Shown here in pieces: positions 1 through 7,499 of a stretch of 64,000 bases of DNA; position 1 is the stretch's first letter; each line of letters starts with the position of its first letter. Where the stretch lies: the NCBI GenBank assembly GCA_049663345.1, contig JBATDG010000085.1, positions 44,738 to 108,737 of the forward strand, in the 5' to 3' direction. The translations under genes were made by a program, and so were the position numbers. The notes under the pieces were generated by a model. It did not search any database and had not been told where the DNA came from. It saw nothing but the letters and a program-made list of their open reading frames with translations. This DNA is from SZUA-365 sp049663345 (GTDB lineage Bacteria; Bacteroidota; Ignavibacteria; SZUA-365).

Positions 1-2
1 CG

Positions 3-1925
3 AACTTCAACCTGCAGCCGCTGACCGGCATCCCTGAAAGCGAAGGACTCATCTCCTTCACCGGCGCGCTTTACGGCAGCACCAAGCGAATGATGTGCGT
101 CACTTATGACATCGGAAATATCTGGCCGGGCATGACCGGAGCCGAGCATCTGAGCTATGCGGGCGTGTATCGTCTGGATTTCGGAACAGGCGGTGCCTGG
201 GTGAGCTCCACTTCCGGACTCACAGCAGACGATCACCCGTTCTTCGTTGCCATGGCACAGAATAATACCGACATCGCCTGGCTCGCTGGCGGGAATTCAT
301 CCTCTTCGTATCCGATCGTGTACAGAACGGATGACGCCGGGCGACGGTGGATCCCAGTGTTCAACACGGAAAACAACGCGAACATTCTCACGGGATGGTC
401 AGGCTATCGGGGGGACAATGACTGGTGGTTCGGTGAATATGCGCTGGGCTTCGACGTCGCAGCCAACAATCCCGACGTCGCCATCATCACCGATCTGGGT
501 TTCTCCCATCTCACAACCGACGGAGGTACGAGCTGGCGCGCAATGTACGTCGATGCGGCTGACCTGAATTCCGCCGAAAGTGCGACTCCGAAGGGCAGAA
601 CCTACCACGGCGTGGGAATGGAACCCACCGCCGCATGGTGGATTCACTGGACGGACGCCTCGCGCATGTTCGTCGGCGCTACCGATATCACTGCGTTCCG
701 CAGCACGGATGCGGGGCAGTCGTGGTCGAAGAATTTCACGGGTCTGACATACAATTCGGTGTATTGCCTCCGATATTCCGCTGCTCAGAACAAAACCTAC
801 GCCGCGGCATCCTCAGTGCATGATCTGTATGAAAGCACGTATCTGGCTGATTCGCGCATTGACGGCGGACGCGGGGCTATCCTGATGTCCGGCGACGGCG
901 GTACGGCCTGGCAGATGCTGCATGATTTCGTTCACCCCGTCGCATGGCTGGAACTCGATCCCGCAAATCCGAACCGCATGTACGCCGCTGTCGTGCACAG
1001 CAGCCTGGGCGGGATTTACGTTTGCGATGATCTGAATCTCGGCAGCGCATCGACATGGAGAAAGCTTGCCTCGCCGCCGCGCACGGAAGGACATCCTTTC
1101 GGCATTCATCTGCTTGCCGATGGATCGCTGGTGTGCAACTATTCAGGAAGAAGGAATTCCTCCGGCGCGTTCACAGCAAGCGCCGGCGTCTTCCTCAGCA
1201 GCGACGCCGGTGCAAGCTGGTACGACCGCTCCGACGCCGGGATGCGCTACTGGATGCGCGATCTCGTCATCGACCCGCATGATGCAGCGCAAAACACCTG
1301 GTATGCCTGCGTGTACAGCGGCTGGGGCGGTGCGCCCAACGGACTCGGAGGTCTTTATCGCAGCCGCGATCGCGGTATTCACTGGAGCAGGATCAGCGAT
1401 CTCGACCGCGTTTCGTCCTGCGCCATCGATCCTCAGGTAGAGGATGAATGCTACCTGACCACCGAAGCCGACGGCTTATGGTTCTCCTCAAACATCAGCG
1501 CCGATGCTCCGGATTTCGCGCAAGTCGCGGGGTATCCTTTCCAGCATCCGCAGCGGATTTTCTTTAATCCTTTCGATCAGCAGGAAATCTGGGTCACCAG
1601 TTTCGGCAACGGACTGCGGGTTGCCAGGAAGCTGCCGACCAGCATCAAAGACCCGACACTCCCGGCTGCACTCGAGCTCGCTTTCTCACCTAATCCCGCG
1701 CATGACCGGCTCGAAGTCGCGCTGAGCGGGATGTCCGTCACCACCGCTGCGCTTCGCGTCACCGACCTGCTCGGAAGAGTTGTCATAGAGCGCACGCTCG
1801 ATGCCTCTGCTGCGAACGGACAAGCGCGCAGCACGCTCGATGTCTCGCGCCTTCAGCCCGGGATGTATTTCCTCACAGCCATCTCGGGTCCGCTGCTCCG
1901 TACGGAGAAGCTAATGATCCGGTGA
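3..1925 (+). CDS. Secreted BNR/sortilin-like beta-propeller protein with T9SS sorting domain (5' end outside window)
   Basis: The frame is open to the left edge, so the true start lies upstream and only the last ~640 residues are seen. The body carries repeated BNR/Asp-box-like motifs (STDAGQSW, SSDAGASW, SRDRGIHW, TTDGGTSW), as in sortilin/Vps10 propellers and GH74-type enzymes. The last ~85 residues form a T9SS sorting domain: FSPNPAHDRLEVAL, then VTDLLGRVVIERTL, ending LQPGMYFLTAISG and a basic tail. The product is probably exported and anchored at or released from the surface. Catalysis cannot be assigned. A further T9SS gene follows 103 bp downstream on the same strand. Confidence 0.8.
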   Translation, partial: NFNLQPLTGIPESEGLISFTGALYGSTKRMMCVTYDIGNIWPGMTGAEHLSYAGVYRLDFGTGGAWVSSTSGLTADDHPFFVAMAQNNTDIAWLAGGNSSSSYPIVYRTDDAGRRWIPVFNTENNANILTGWSGYRGDNDWWFGEYALGFDVAANNPDVAIITDLGFSHLTTDGGTSWRAMYVDAADLNSAESATPKGRTYHGVGMEPTAAWWIHWTDASRMFVGATDITAFRSTDAGQSWSKNFTGLTYNSVYCLRYSAAQNKTYAAASSVHDLYESTYLADSRIDGGRGAILMSGDGGTAWQMLHDFVHPVAWLELDPANPNRMYAAVVHSSLGGIYVCDDLNLGSASTWRKLASPPRTEGHPFGIHLLADGSLVCNYSGRRNSSGAFTASAGVFLSSDAGASWYDRSDAGMRYWMRDLVIDPHDAAQNTWYACVYSGWGGAPNGLGGLYRSRDRGIHWSRISDLDRVSSCAIDPQVEDECYLTTEADGLWFSSNISADAPDFAQVAGYPFQHPQRIFFNPFDQQEIWVTSFGNGLRVARKLPTSIKDPTLPAALELAFSPNPAHDRLEVALSGMSVTTAALRVTDLLGRVVIERTLDASAANGQARSTLDVSRLQPGMYFLTAISGPLLRTEKLMIR

Positions 1926-2028
1926 GGCCGGATTCCGGGATCGGCTTATTCCGGAATTAAACCTTCCCGTGTTCGTTCTGGTCTTACTACGATGGTAAAA
2001 CGATCCTAGCAACGACGAGGGCGAGTTC

Positions 2029-3870
2029 ATGAGAATGTCAGTCATTCCCGATAAAACCCGATTCACGTTTTTTCTCACGGCGACAGTATTCCTCTTCCCC
2101 TGTGCGTTGACCCTCGCCCAGTACGACAGCAGCTATTATATAGTCGACACCGGCCAGCTGCAGTGCTACAACAACACCGGGCCGATGACGGCGCCCAGTG
2201 CCGGACAGGCGTTCTACGGACAGGACGCGCAGCATCAGGGCAATCAGCCGCAGTATCATGACAACGGCGACGGCACGATTTCCGATCTCGTCACGGGACT
2301 CACCTGGGTGAAGGCGCGCGGAACGAAGGTGTCATGGGAAAAAGCGCTTGCGGATGCTGCGAACTGCTCGGTCGGCGGCTACAGCGACTGGCGCATGCCC
2401 ACGATCAAGGAATTGTATTCCCTCATCGATTTCAACGGGAAGAGCGGACTCACCGCCGCGACCTCCATCGCCTACCTCAATACGGCCTACTTCGATTTCG
2501 AATTCGGAAATACGGCGCTTGGTGAACGCATCATCGATTGTCAGGACTGGTCCGCCACGACATACGTACATTTCACGATGAACGGCGACTCAACAGCGTT
2601 TGGAGTGAATTTCGCGGACGGCCGCATCAAGGGCTATGGCAAGAAGCGCCTGCCGGCGGGCACGCGAAATCAGCTTTACGTTCGCTACGTCCGCGGCAAC
2701 CCGCAGTACGGCGTCAACAACTTCCACAACAATCAGGACAGCACGATTTCCGACAGGGCGACCGGGTTGACGTGGGCAATGCCTGACTCCCGCGGCGGCA
2801 TGGATTGGCAGACGGCACTCGCCTGGGTGCAGGCGAAGAATGCTGCGGGATATCTTGGCTACGGCGACTGGCGTCTCCCGAATGCGAAGGAACTGCAGAG
2901 CCTCATCGACTACACGCACTCCCCTGCCACAACAAACTCCGCCGCGATTGATCCGATGTTCCTCGCATCAAGTATTGGCGGAGGTGAATATCCGTTTTAC
3001 TGGACGAGCACCTCGCACAAGGAGGGCGCACCCACTTCGCCCGGCGGCGAAATGGCGGCCTATCTCTGTTTCGGCCGCGCTCTGGGATGGATGGAGCAGC
3101 CTCCGGGTTCCTCGAATTATGTGCTGCAGGATGTCCACGGCGCCGGCGCTCAGCGCAGCGACTTCAAAACCGGCAACCCCGCGAATTATCCTCACGGACA
3201 CGGCCCGCAGGGCGATGTCGTCCGCATCTACAATTACGTCCGTCTCGTGCGCGGCGGCAACCTCGTTATCCCTGTAGAACTTTCCTCGCTTGAAGCGGCG
3301 ATTATTCCTGGCACGCAGCAGGTCCGCCTCGATTGGAGCACACAGACGGAAGTCAACAATCTGGGCTTCTTCATACAGCGGCGTTCCGATCCGGATGCGG
3401 ACTGGCTCGAGCTTTCCGGAAGCTTCACTCCGGGACACGGCAGCACGAACGAGACACAGCGCTATTCGTATCTCGATCATCTCACCTCCGCCGGGCGCTA
3501 CGACTACCGGCTCAGACAGATCGACACCGATGGAACGACAGACTATTCACGGGCGGTCAGCGTCGACAACAGCGGTGCGGCTGCTCCCTCCCTCATGACT
3601 CTCGAGAGCTACCCGAATCCCTCTGGCGCCGCCGCTGCGGGGCGCAGCAGCGCGACAACTATCGAGTATACAATTCCGGAGGATTCCGAGGTGCTTCTTC
3701 GTATTTTTAGCAGCGTTGGACGCGAAGTGGCGACAGTGGTGGATGGCCTGCGATCGGCCGGACGGCATCAGGCGCTCTTTTACTCCGGCGACCTCCCGAG
3801 CGGCTCATATCTCTGCCGGCTTGAAACATCCGCCGGCATGGTCACGCGAATCATTTCCCTTGTGCGATAA
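2029..3870 (+). CDS. Secreted protein with two Lcl/DUF1566 domains and T9SS sorting domain
   Basis: A signal peptide occupies about residues 1-31 (hydrophobic FFLTATVFLFPCALTLAQ). Two tandem DUF1566 (Lcl C-terminal) domains follow at about residues 75-220 and 225-410. They are recognised by the paired motifs GLTWVKA...DWRMPTIKEL and GLTWAMP...DWRLPNAKEL. A fibronectin-like linker beginning VIPVELSSLEA leads to a sorting domain at about 530-613 (YPNPSG, FSSVGREVATVV, LPSGSYLCRLE). DUF1566 is common in surface and adhesin-like proteins with no known enzymatic role. The ATG at 2029 was chosen because it gives a complete signal peptide. Confidence 0.82.
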   Translation: MRMSVIPDKTRFTFFLTATVFLFPCALTLAQYDSSYYIVDTGQLQCYNNTGPMTAPSAGQAFYGQDAQHQGNQPQYHDNGDGTISDLVTGLTWVKARGTKVSWEKALADAANCSVGGYSDWRMPTIKELYSLIDFNGKSGLTAATSIAYLNTAYFDFEFGNTALGERIIDCQDWSATTYVHFTMNGDSTAFGVNFADGRIKGYGKKRLPAGTRNQLYVRYVRGNPQYGVNNFHNNQDSTISDRATGLTWAMPDSRGGMDWQTALAWVQAKNAAGYLGYGDWRLPNAKELQSLIDYTHSPATTNSAAIDPMFLASSIGGGEYPFYWTSTSHKEGAPTSPGGEMAAYLCFGRALGWMEQPPGSSNYVLQDVHGAGAQRSDFKTGNPANYPHGHGPQGDVVRIYNYVRLVRGGNLVIPVELSSLEAAIIPGTQQVRLDWSTQTEVNNLGFFIQRRSDPDADWLELSGSFTPGHGSTNETQRYSYLDHLTSAGRYDYRLRQIDTDGTTDYSRAVSVDNSGAAAPSLMTLESYPNPSGAAAAGRSSATTIEYTIPEDSEVLLRIFSSVGREVATVVDGLRSAGRHQALFYSGDLPSGSYLCRLETSAGMVTRIISLVR

Positions 3871-3932
3871 CCGTTGCGGTATAACAGATGCACCTGTCCG
3901 CAATTCCTCATCACCCTTAACCGAAGCACCTC

Positions 3933-5051
3933 ATGCAGCGCTCGATGCTCTTCATCATTCCCTTTCTTCTGATTGGAATTTCCGCCCCGGATTTTGCCGC
4001 CAGCCAGGTGTCGCCTGCCTTTGATGTGGCCGTGTATCTGGACGAAGGGGCCTGGGAAGCGGGCGTCATCGCCTTCGAACATTTTCTTGACTGGAAGGGA
4101 TTGACGCATGAACGCGTCGATGCGTCCGCCGTGAACGCGACTGGCTTTGCCGCCCGCTACCGTTGTCTGTACATGCCGGGCGGATACGCATTCAACTACA
4201 AACAGAAAATCACCAACCGGGGCGAGCAGAATATCCGTTCGCTCGTCGATGGCGGCGGCGCATACATCGGCATTTGCGCGGGAGCATATTTTGCGGCGGA
4301 CCATGTCGAATGGGAAGGCGGAAATTTCCCCTACACGCTCGGGCTGTTCAAGGGCTCGGCGCGGGGTTCGCTGCAGGAAATCATTCCGTGGGACGGCTAC
4401 GCCATGACAACCATTCACACGAATCCGCTGCACCCGATCACGCAGAAGCAGCCCCGAACGCTGACGACGCTGTACTTTGGCGGACCCGCCTTCATCCCTG
4501 ATCCGGGTTTTACAGTCGACACCATCGCCACCTGGGATGCCGCGGGTGATCAGATCGCGATAACGGGCTTTCCGCATGGAAGCGGCCGCGTGCTGTTGGT
4601 GGGTCCCCACCCCGAGATCGAAGAAAACGGCGCCCGCGACGGCACTGAATTCGGCTACGAGCTGACGGATCCGGAATCTGAATGGGGCATGCTCTGGACG
4701 GCAATTGACTGGGTGCTTCAGCGGCCGATTACGGATACCACGCTCACGGCTGTCGCTCCCCTGCCCGCGTTGCCCGGGGTCCTCACCCTGAATCCCGTCC
4801 GACCGAATCCTTCACAGGACCTGTCGACCTTCACCATCTCCGCTGCGGCCTCCTCCCGCGCCATCGTTACGGTGGTGGACATTTCCGGCCGCAACGTCGC
4901 CACCATCTTCGACGGCGTGTTCGATGCCGGAGCGCATGAGCTCACATTCAATGCCGTGTCTTCCGGCAAGCGTCTTCCTTCCGGCCGCTACTTCATCCGT
5001 CTGTATGACGGCCGTGAGGTACAGAGTACGGCCTTCATCCTCCTCCGCTGA
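3933..5051 (+). CDS. Secreted BPL_N (glutamine amidotransferase-like) protein with T9SS sorting domain
   Basis: After a signal peptide (~1-24) comes a class I amidotransferase-like domain of the biotin-protein-ligase N-terminal type. It has LYMPGGYA at about 79-86, the nucleophile elbow GGGAYIGICAGAYFA with Cys near residue 115, and GPHPEIEE further on, the usual place of the catalytic His-Glu. The family is normally cytoplasmic; here it is fused to a C-terminal sorting domain (LNPVRPNPSQDLS, VVDISGRNVATIF, LPSGRYFIRLY). The substrate is unknown. It lies 62 bp after the preceding secreted gene and converges on the cupin gene with 45 bp between stops. Confidence 0.8.
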   Translation: MQRSMLFIIPFLLIGISAPDFAASQVSPAFDVAVYLDEGAWEAGVIAFEHFLDWKGLTHERVDASAVNATGFAARYRCLYMPGGYAFNYKQKITNRGEQNIRSLVDGGGAYIGICAGAYFAADHVEWEGGNFPYTLGLFKGSARGSLQEIIPWDGYAMTTIHTNPLHPITQKQPRTLTTLYFGGPAFIPDPGFTVDTIATWDAAGDQIAITGFPHGSGRVLLVGPHPEIEENGARDGTEFGYELTDPESEWGMLWTAIDWVLQRPITDTTLTAVAPLPALPGVLTLNPVRPNPSQDLSTFTISAAASSRAIVTVVDISGRNVATIFDGVFDAGAHELTFNAVSSGKRLPSGRYFIRLYDGREVQSTAFILLR

Positions 5052-5096
5052 TCGCGGCGGACGGTGCGAAGCTGCTTCCATGCCTGCGCTTCGGAG

Positions 5097-5660
5097 TCAA
5101 TCGTTCTTCAAAGGCGGACCAACGATTTTCATATCATGATCTTCAAAGACCTTTGCAATTTCGTCTTTCGACGGCGGCGAAGTCCATTGATCAGTCGCCT
5201 GGAAGAAGGCTTCCATTTTTCCTGCCGGTAAATACGACACGATCATCTTCCCTTTTTCCGACAATTGAATAAAGGCATGCGGGACATTCCTGGGAAGGAA
5301 AATCGTGTCGCCGGCTTTCATCTGATGTTTGTCGTCTCCAACTTGGAAGCGATAGTCACCTTCAACAACATAGAACCACTCATCCTGAAAGGGATGTACA
5401 TGCAGAGGCGGCCCGCCGTTCGGCGTCAATCCGGTCTGCTCAAAGACAGCCAGGTCGTTGTCGGTGTCGGTTCCGGATATTTTGATGTCCAGAGTATTCA
5501 GTGTGACGCCTTTCATCTTGTAATGGACGCCGAACCTCGCTTCGCCAGAATTTATTTTAAACCCGTTTGTTGTTCTCACTGGTATAAGATTCCTGATTTT
5601 TGCAAATGCGATTGCAGGTATAAGGGCCAGGGTAGTTACCATGAATCTTCCTCTTTTCAT
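5097..5660 (-). CDS. Exported cupin-domain protein
   Basis: This 187-residue protein has an N-terminal signal sequence (MKRGRFMVTTLALIPAIAFA). A single cupin_2 barrel follows, with metal-ligand candidates His87, His89 and Glu94 in the PPLHVHPFQDEWFYVVEG segment and His128 in PRNVPHAF. Such single cupins bind a divalent metal or a small ligand; the substrate cannot be told. It is the only gene of its transcription unit and faces away from the XRE operon, sharing the 264-bp intergenic region 5661-5924. Confidence 0.8.
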   Translation of the reverse strand: MKRGRFMVTTLALIPAIAFAKIRNLIPVRTTNGFKINSGEARFGVHYKMKGVTLNTLDIKISGTDTDNDLAVFEQTGLTPNGGPPLHVHPFQDEWFYVVEGDYRFQVGDDKHQMKAGDTIFLPRNVPHAFIQLSEKGKMIVSYLPAGKMEAFFQATDQWTSPPSKDEIAKVFEDHDMKIVGPPLKND

Positions 5661-5924
5661 GGCAGGGTCGCTTTCGTGTAGTTCATAATCTATTCACGAG
5701 ACGTATCGTATTTATCATTATCCGATATCATGCCCCGCTTAGCCTGATAATCACAGCATAAGGCGGGATCACTCTCAAAACTAGGGGAAACTGTATTTGG
5801 GCTTCTGATAAACCATTGTAAATATTTAAGATACCAATGTCAATTCGGTAACATGAATTTTGAGGCAACGGGATAAACGACCTTTCTTCCCCTTCTCCTG
5901 ACATCGAGCACCACGAAAAGAAAT

Positions 5925-6143
5925 TCAGTCCGTCTGATCTACCGGCTCGAACACCTCTTCCAGTGCGATGTCTAATGCTTTTGCGATTGAGAATGCGAGT
6001 GAGAGCGACGGAACGTAGCGTCCCTGTTCCAGCATAATGATCGTCTGCCGGGTACAGCCGCAGCCCTGGGCGAGATCCGTCTGAGTCATTCCCCGTTCCT
6101 CACGGAGGCGCCGCACATTATTGCGGACCTGCGCCTTAGCCAT
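5925..6143 (-). CDS. Small XRE-family (Cro/CI-type) transcriptional regulator
   Basis: The 72-residue protein is essentially one helix-turn-helix: VRRLREERGMTQTDLAQ, then CTRQTIIMLEQGRYVPSL and ALDIALEEVFEP. It resembles the small YozG-type regulators that accompany DUF2178-like membrane proteins. Its ATG lies inside the end of the upstream membrane-protein gene (8-bp overlap ATGGCTAA), so the two are translationally coupled. The promoter of this operon carries a matched pair of inverted 13-bp sites, a plausible autoregulatory target. Confidence 0.88.
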   Translation of the reverse strand: MAKAQVRNNVRRLREERGMTQTDLAQGCGCTRQTIIMLEQGRYVPSLSLAFSIAKALDIALEEVFEPVDQTD

Positions 6144-6582
6144 GTGCTTCCCCGCGTAAATCCACCACCAGCGACGCGATGGAGTGCACGAGTGACACCA
6201 ATGTTACTGTCCCGTAGGCCAGCAGATACAACCAGCCTGTGGGTACCATCCCGCTCGAGGAATACAGTTCATAGAGGAGGATTGCCGTCAGAAACACGAT
6301 TGGCGCAATCACCATCAGCGTCGCCTGCGAGGCCCGCAGCGACACGGCATCATCTCGTTCATCCAGTTCGCCTGACTTCCTGCCTCTCTTCGATCGCCAG
6401 CCCAGCCATGCATTGAGAACAAAGCCGGGTAGAATGATCGAAGCTGTGAGCAGCCGCCAGAAAGACCGTTCAGGATTGGCAAACTCCGAGACCCCCGGAA
6501 GCAGTACGATCAGGAGAAGTCCGATAAAGATCAGGCTCCAAATCACCATTGCCATGACGGCATACTTTTGTGCATTGGACAT
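6136..6582 (-). CDS. Four-helix membrane protein, DUF2178-like, paired with XRE regulator
   Basis: The 148-residue protein has about four hydrophobic segments: near 7-30, 44-62, 86-110 and 118-140. A cytoplasmic loop after the second helix contains LDERDDAVSLRASQA, which resembles the conserved DER...KAS motif of DUF2178 membrane proteins that neighbour small HTH regulators in Firmicutes and Archaea. The function of the family is unknown. It is the first gene of a two-gene operon with a sigma70-like promoter immediately upstream. Confidence 0.75.
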   Translation of the reverse strand: MSNAQKYAVMAMVIWSLIFIGLLLIVLLPGVSEFANPERSFWRLLTASIILPGFVLNAWLGWRSKRGRKSGELDERDDAVSLRASQATLMVIAPIVFLTAILLYELYSSSGMVPTGWLYLLAYGTVTLVSLVHSIASLVVDLRGEAHG

Positions 6583-6602
6583 GAGGGCCTCCGAATTTCC
6601 AT

Positions 6603-6657
6603 TGTGTAAGAAATAATTTACACAGATACACGTGCATTGTCAAGTATTTCTTACACA
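6603..6657. promoter_or_regulatory. Inverted 13-bp operator-like repeats flanking a promoter
   Basis: TGTGTAAGAAATA at 6603-6615 recurs in inverted orientation as TATTTCTTACACA at 6645-6657. The downstream copy overlaps the -10 and start region; the other lies just upstream of the -35. This is the arrangement expected for cooperative autorepression by the XRE protein encoded in the operon. The repeat is seen directly; the regulator assignment is inference. Confidence 0.6.
6615..6643 (-). promoter_or_regulatory. Sigma70-like promoter of the membrane protein/XRE operon
   Basis: Read on the minus strand, TTGACA (6643-6638) is followed after exactly 17 bp by TAAATT (6620-6615), about 33 bp before the ATG of the membrane-protein gene. 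This is close to the classical bacterial -35/-10 consensus. Confidence 0.6.
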
Positions 6658-6745
6658 CAGATTTTTTTTCCTCACCCCTTGCTTTGTACGGCCCTTATTA
6701 TGTAGATTTGTAAACGTTTCGAATCGAAACGCGAAAATAGATGTT

Positions 6746-6819
6746 GGAGCGGTAGTTCAGTTGGTTAGAACGCCTGCCTGTCACGCAGGAGGTCGCGAGT
6801 TCGAGTCTCGTCCGCTCCG
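6746..6819 (+). tRNA. tRNA-Asp (anticodon GTC)
   Basis: A full cloverleaf can be drawn. The acceptor stem GGAGCGG pairs with CCGCTCC, the D-arm is GTTC...GAAC, and the anticodon arm is CCTGC-CTGTCAC-GCAGG with anticodon GTC. The T-arm is GCGAG-TTCGAGT-CTCGT and the discriminator is G. The 3' flank is CCCA, so CCA is not exactly encoded. A terminator hairpin follows 13 bp later. This tRNA marks the left border of the accessory region. Confidence 0.96.
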
Positions 6820-6832
6820 CCCAACGAGACTC

Positions 6833-6870
6833 AAGCCGTTTTCTTCACAGGAAACGGCTTGTTTCGTTAT
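6833..6870 (+). terminator. Rho-independent terminator after tRNA-Asp
   Basis: AAGCCGTTT pairs with AAACGGCTT around a short loop (6833-6860), followed by GTTTCGTTAT. The hairpin is part of the ~145-bp segment duplicated at 27236-27380. Confidence 0.65.
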
Positions 6871-6978
6871 AGCCTCCTCCCTCATAGGTGCAATCATATC
6901 AAAGGGATCCCGGTAATTCGGATGAATCTGTCCGTCTTTCCAGACCGAGTTCGAGATGGAACAGTTCAGTAGCCTCCC
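6833..6978. repeat. Left copy of ~145-bp direct repeat (second copy 27236-27380)
   Basis: From the terminator hairpin onward the sequence is nearly identical to 27236-27380, in the same orientation and 20.4 kb away. Shared blocks include the hairpin and GTTTCGTTAT, the ATATCAAAGGG/GTATCAAAGGG stretch, and CAGTTCAG(T/C)AGCC. The left copy begins immediately behind tRNA-Asp, the typical position of an integration boundary. Confidence 0.75.
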
Positions 6979-6990
6979 GGTCCTCTCAGT
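6868..6990 (-). pseudogene. C-terminal remnant of a probable serine recombinase
   Basis: On the minus strand a short frame reads LLNCSISNSVWKDGQIHPNY then RDPFDMIAPMREEA. From memory this resembles the extreme C-terminus of large serine recombinases (S...KDG...YR.PFD.IA). No catalytic or zinc-ribbon part is present. The duplicate near 27.3 kb carries the same text with an in-frame stop. The family assignment is an inference from a short motif. Confidence 0.4.
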
Positions 6991-7066
6991 CTTTTCCAGG
7001 GAGCAGCGAGCTTGGAACAAGCTCAGACCAGTCGCATCTAAATGTTGGCGAAGCCAGCGTGACCTC

Positions 7067-7196
7067 TGGTGTCGAGCAGATCGACACATCGCGCAGACAT
7101 GTCGATATTATTGCTAATATTCGACAGGTTCACGGAACATGTCGATGATGTCGACAGGTCGAATACGCGTGTCGAGGGTAGCGTCGAAAGTCGACG
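7067..7196. repeat. Cluster of ten TCGA-centred pentamers (GTCGA/TCGAC)
   Basis: Ten GTCGA or TCGAC elements fall within about 125 bp, in both orientations. One pair forms a hairpin: TGTCGA-TATTA, loop TTGC, TAATA-TTCGACA. No gene in this 220-bp interval is convincing. It may be a protein-binding array or the decayed low-complexity tail of a gene. Confidence 0.5.
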
Positions 7197-7198
7197 CA

Positions 7199-7462
7199 TC
7201 ATGGTTTTCCACTCGCTGAGAGTTCAAGAAGTACGGGATTGATGAAGATGCGTTTTCGACCGATCGTTTCGCTGGCGAGAACGCCTGCGTCTTCCAAGGT
7301 CTGGAGATAGGCGGCTGCGGTTTGGCGCTTCCCAATACCCGCGTCTACAGCGAACGATGTTTTGGTGAAACGAAGCTGCCTGGCCTGCGGCTTGCCGATG
7401 AGAACATCATGTCCGGCAAGGCGGAAGTCAAATTGCATATCCTGATTCTGCGAACCATTCAA
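7199..7462 (-). pseudogene. Fic-family protein C-terminal winged-helix fragment
   Basis: The frame contains GIGKRQTAAAYLQTLEDAGV followed by LASETIGRKRIFINPVLLEL. This is the C-terminal winged-helix end typical of Fic/DOC proteins (TA..YL..LE..GIL, EKVGR...YIN..LL). The catalytic HPFxxGNG motif and the Fic core are absent, and the fragment joins directly to the beginning of another gene (7428-7499). This looks like a deletion that fused the start of an hsdR-like gene to the end of a fic gene. Confidence 0.55.
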
Positions 7463-7499
7463 GGGCTGCGACTTCTACGGTGTATTCGTTAAAACTCAT
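7428..7499 (-). pseudogene. N-terminal stub of a type I restriction subunit (HsdR-like)
   Basis: The ATG overlaps the stop codon of the RhuM gene (ATGA), as in a translationally coupled operon. It reads only 23 codons (MSFNEYTVEVAALEWF, then AESGYAI) before a stop. This resembles HsdR N-termini of the form ..VE.AAL.WL.ELGY, and RhuM genes often sit inside type I restriction operons. The rest of the gene is missing and replaced by a Fic fragment. The match is short, so confidence is moderate. Confidence 0.5.

Noticed and set aside
3780..4610. 276-residue frame on the minus strand
   Set aside because: Shadow of the BPL_N gene.
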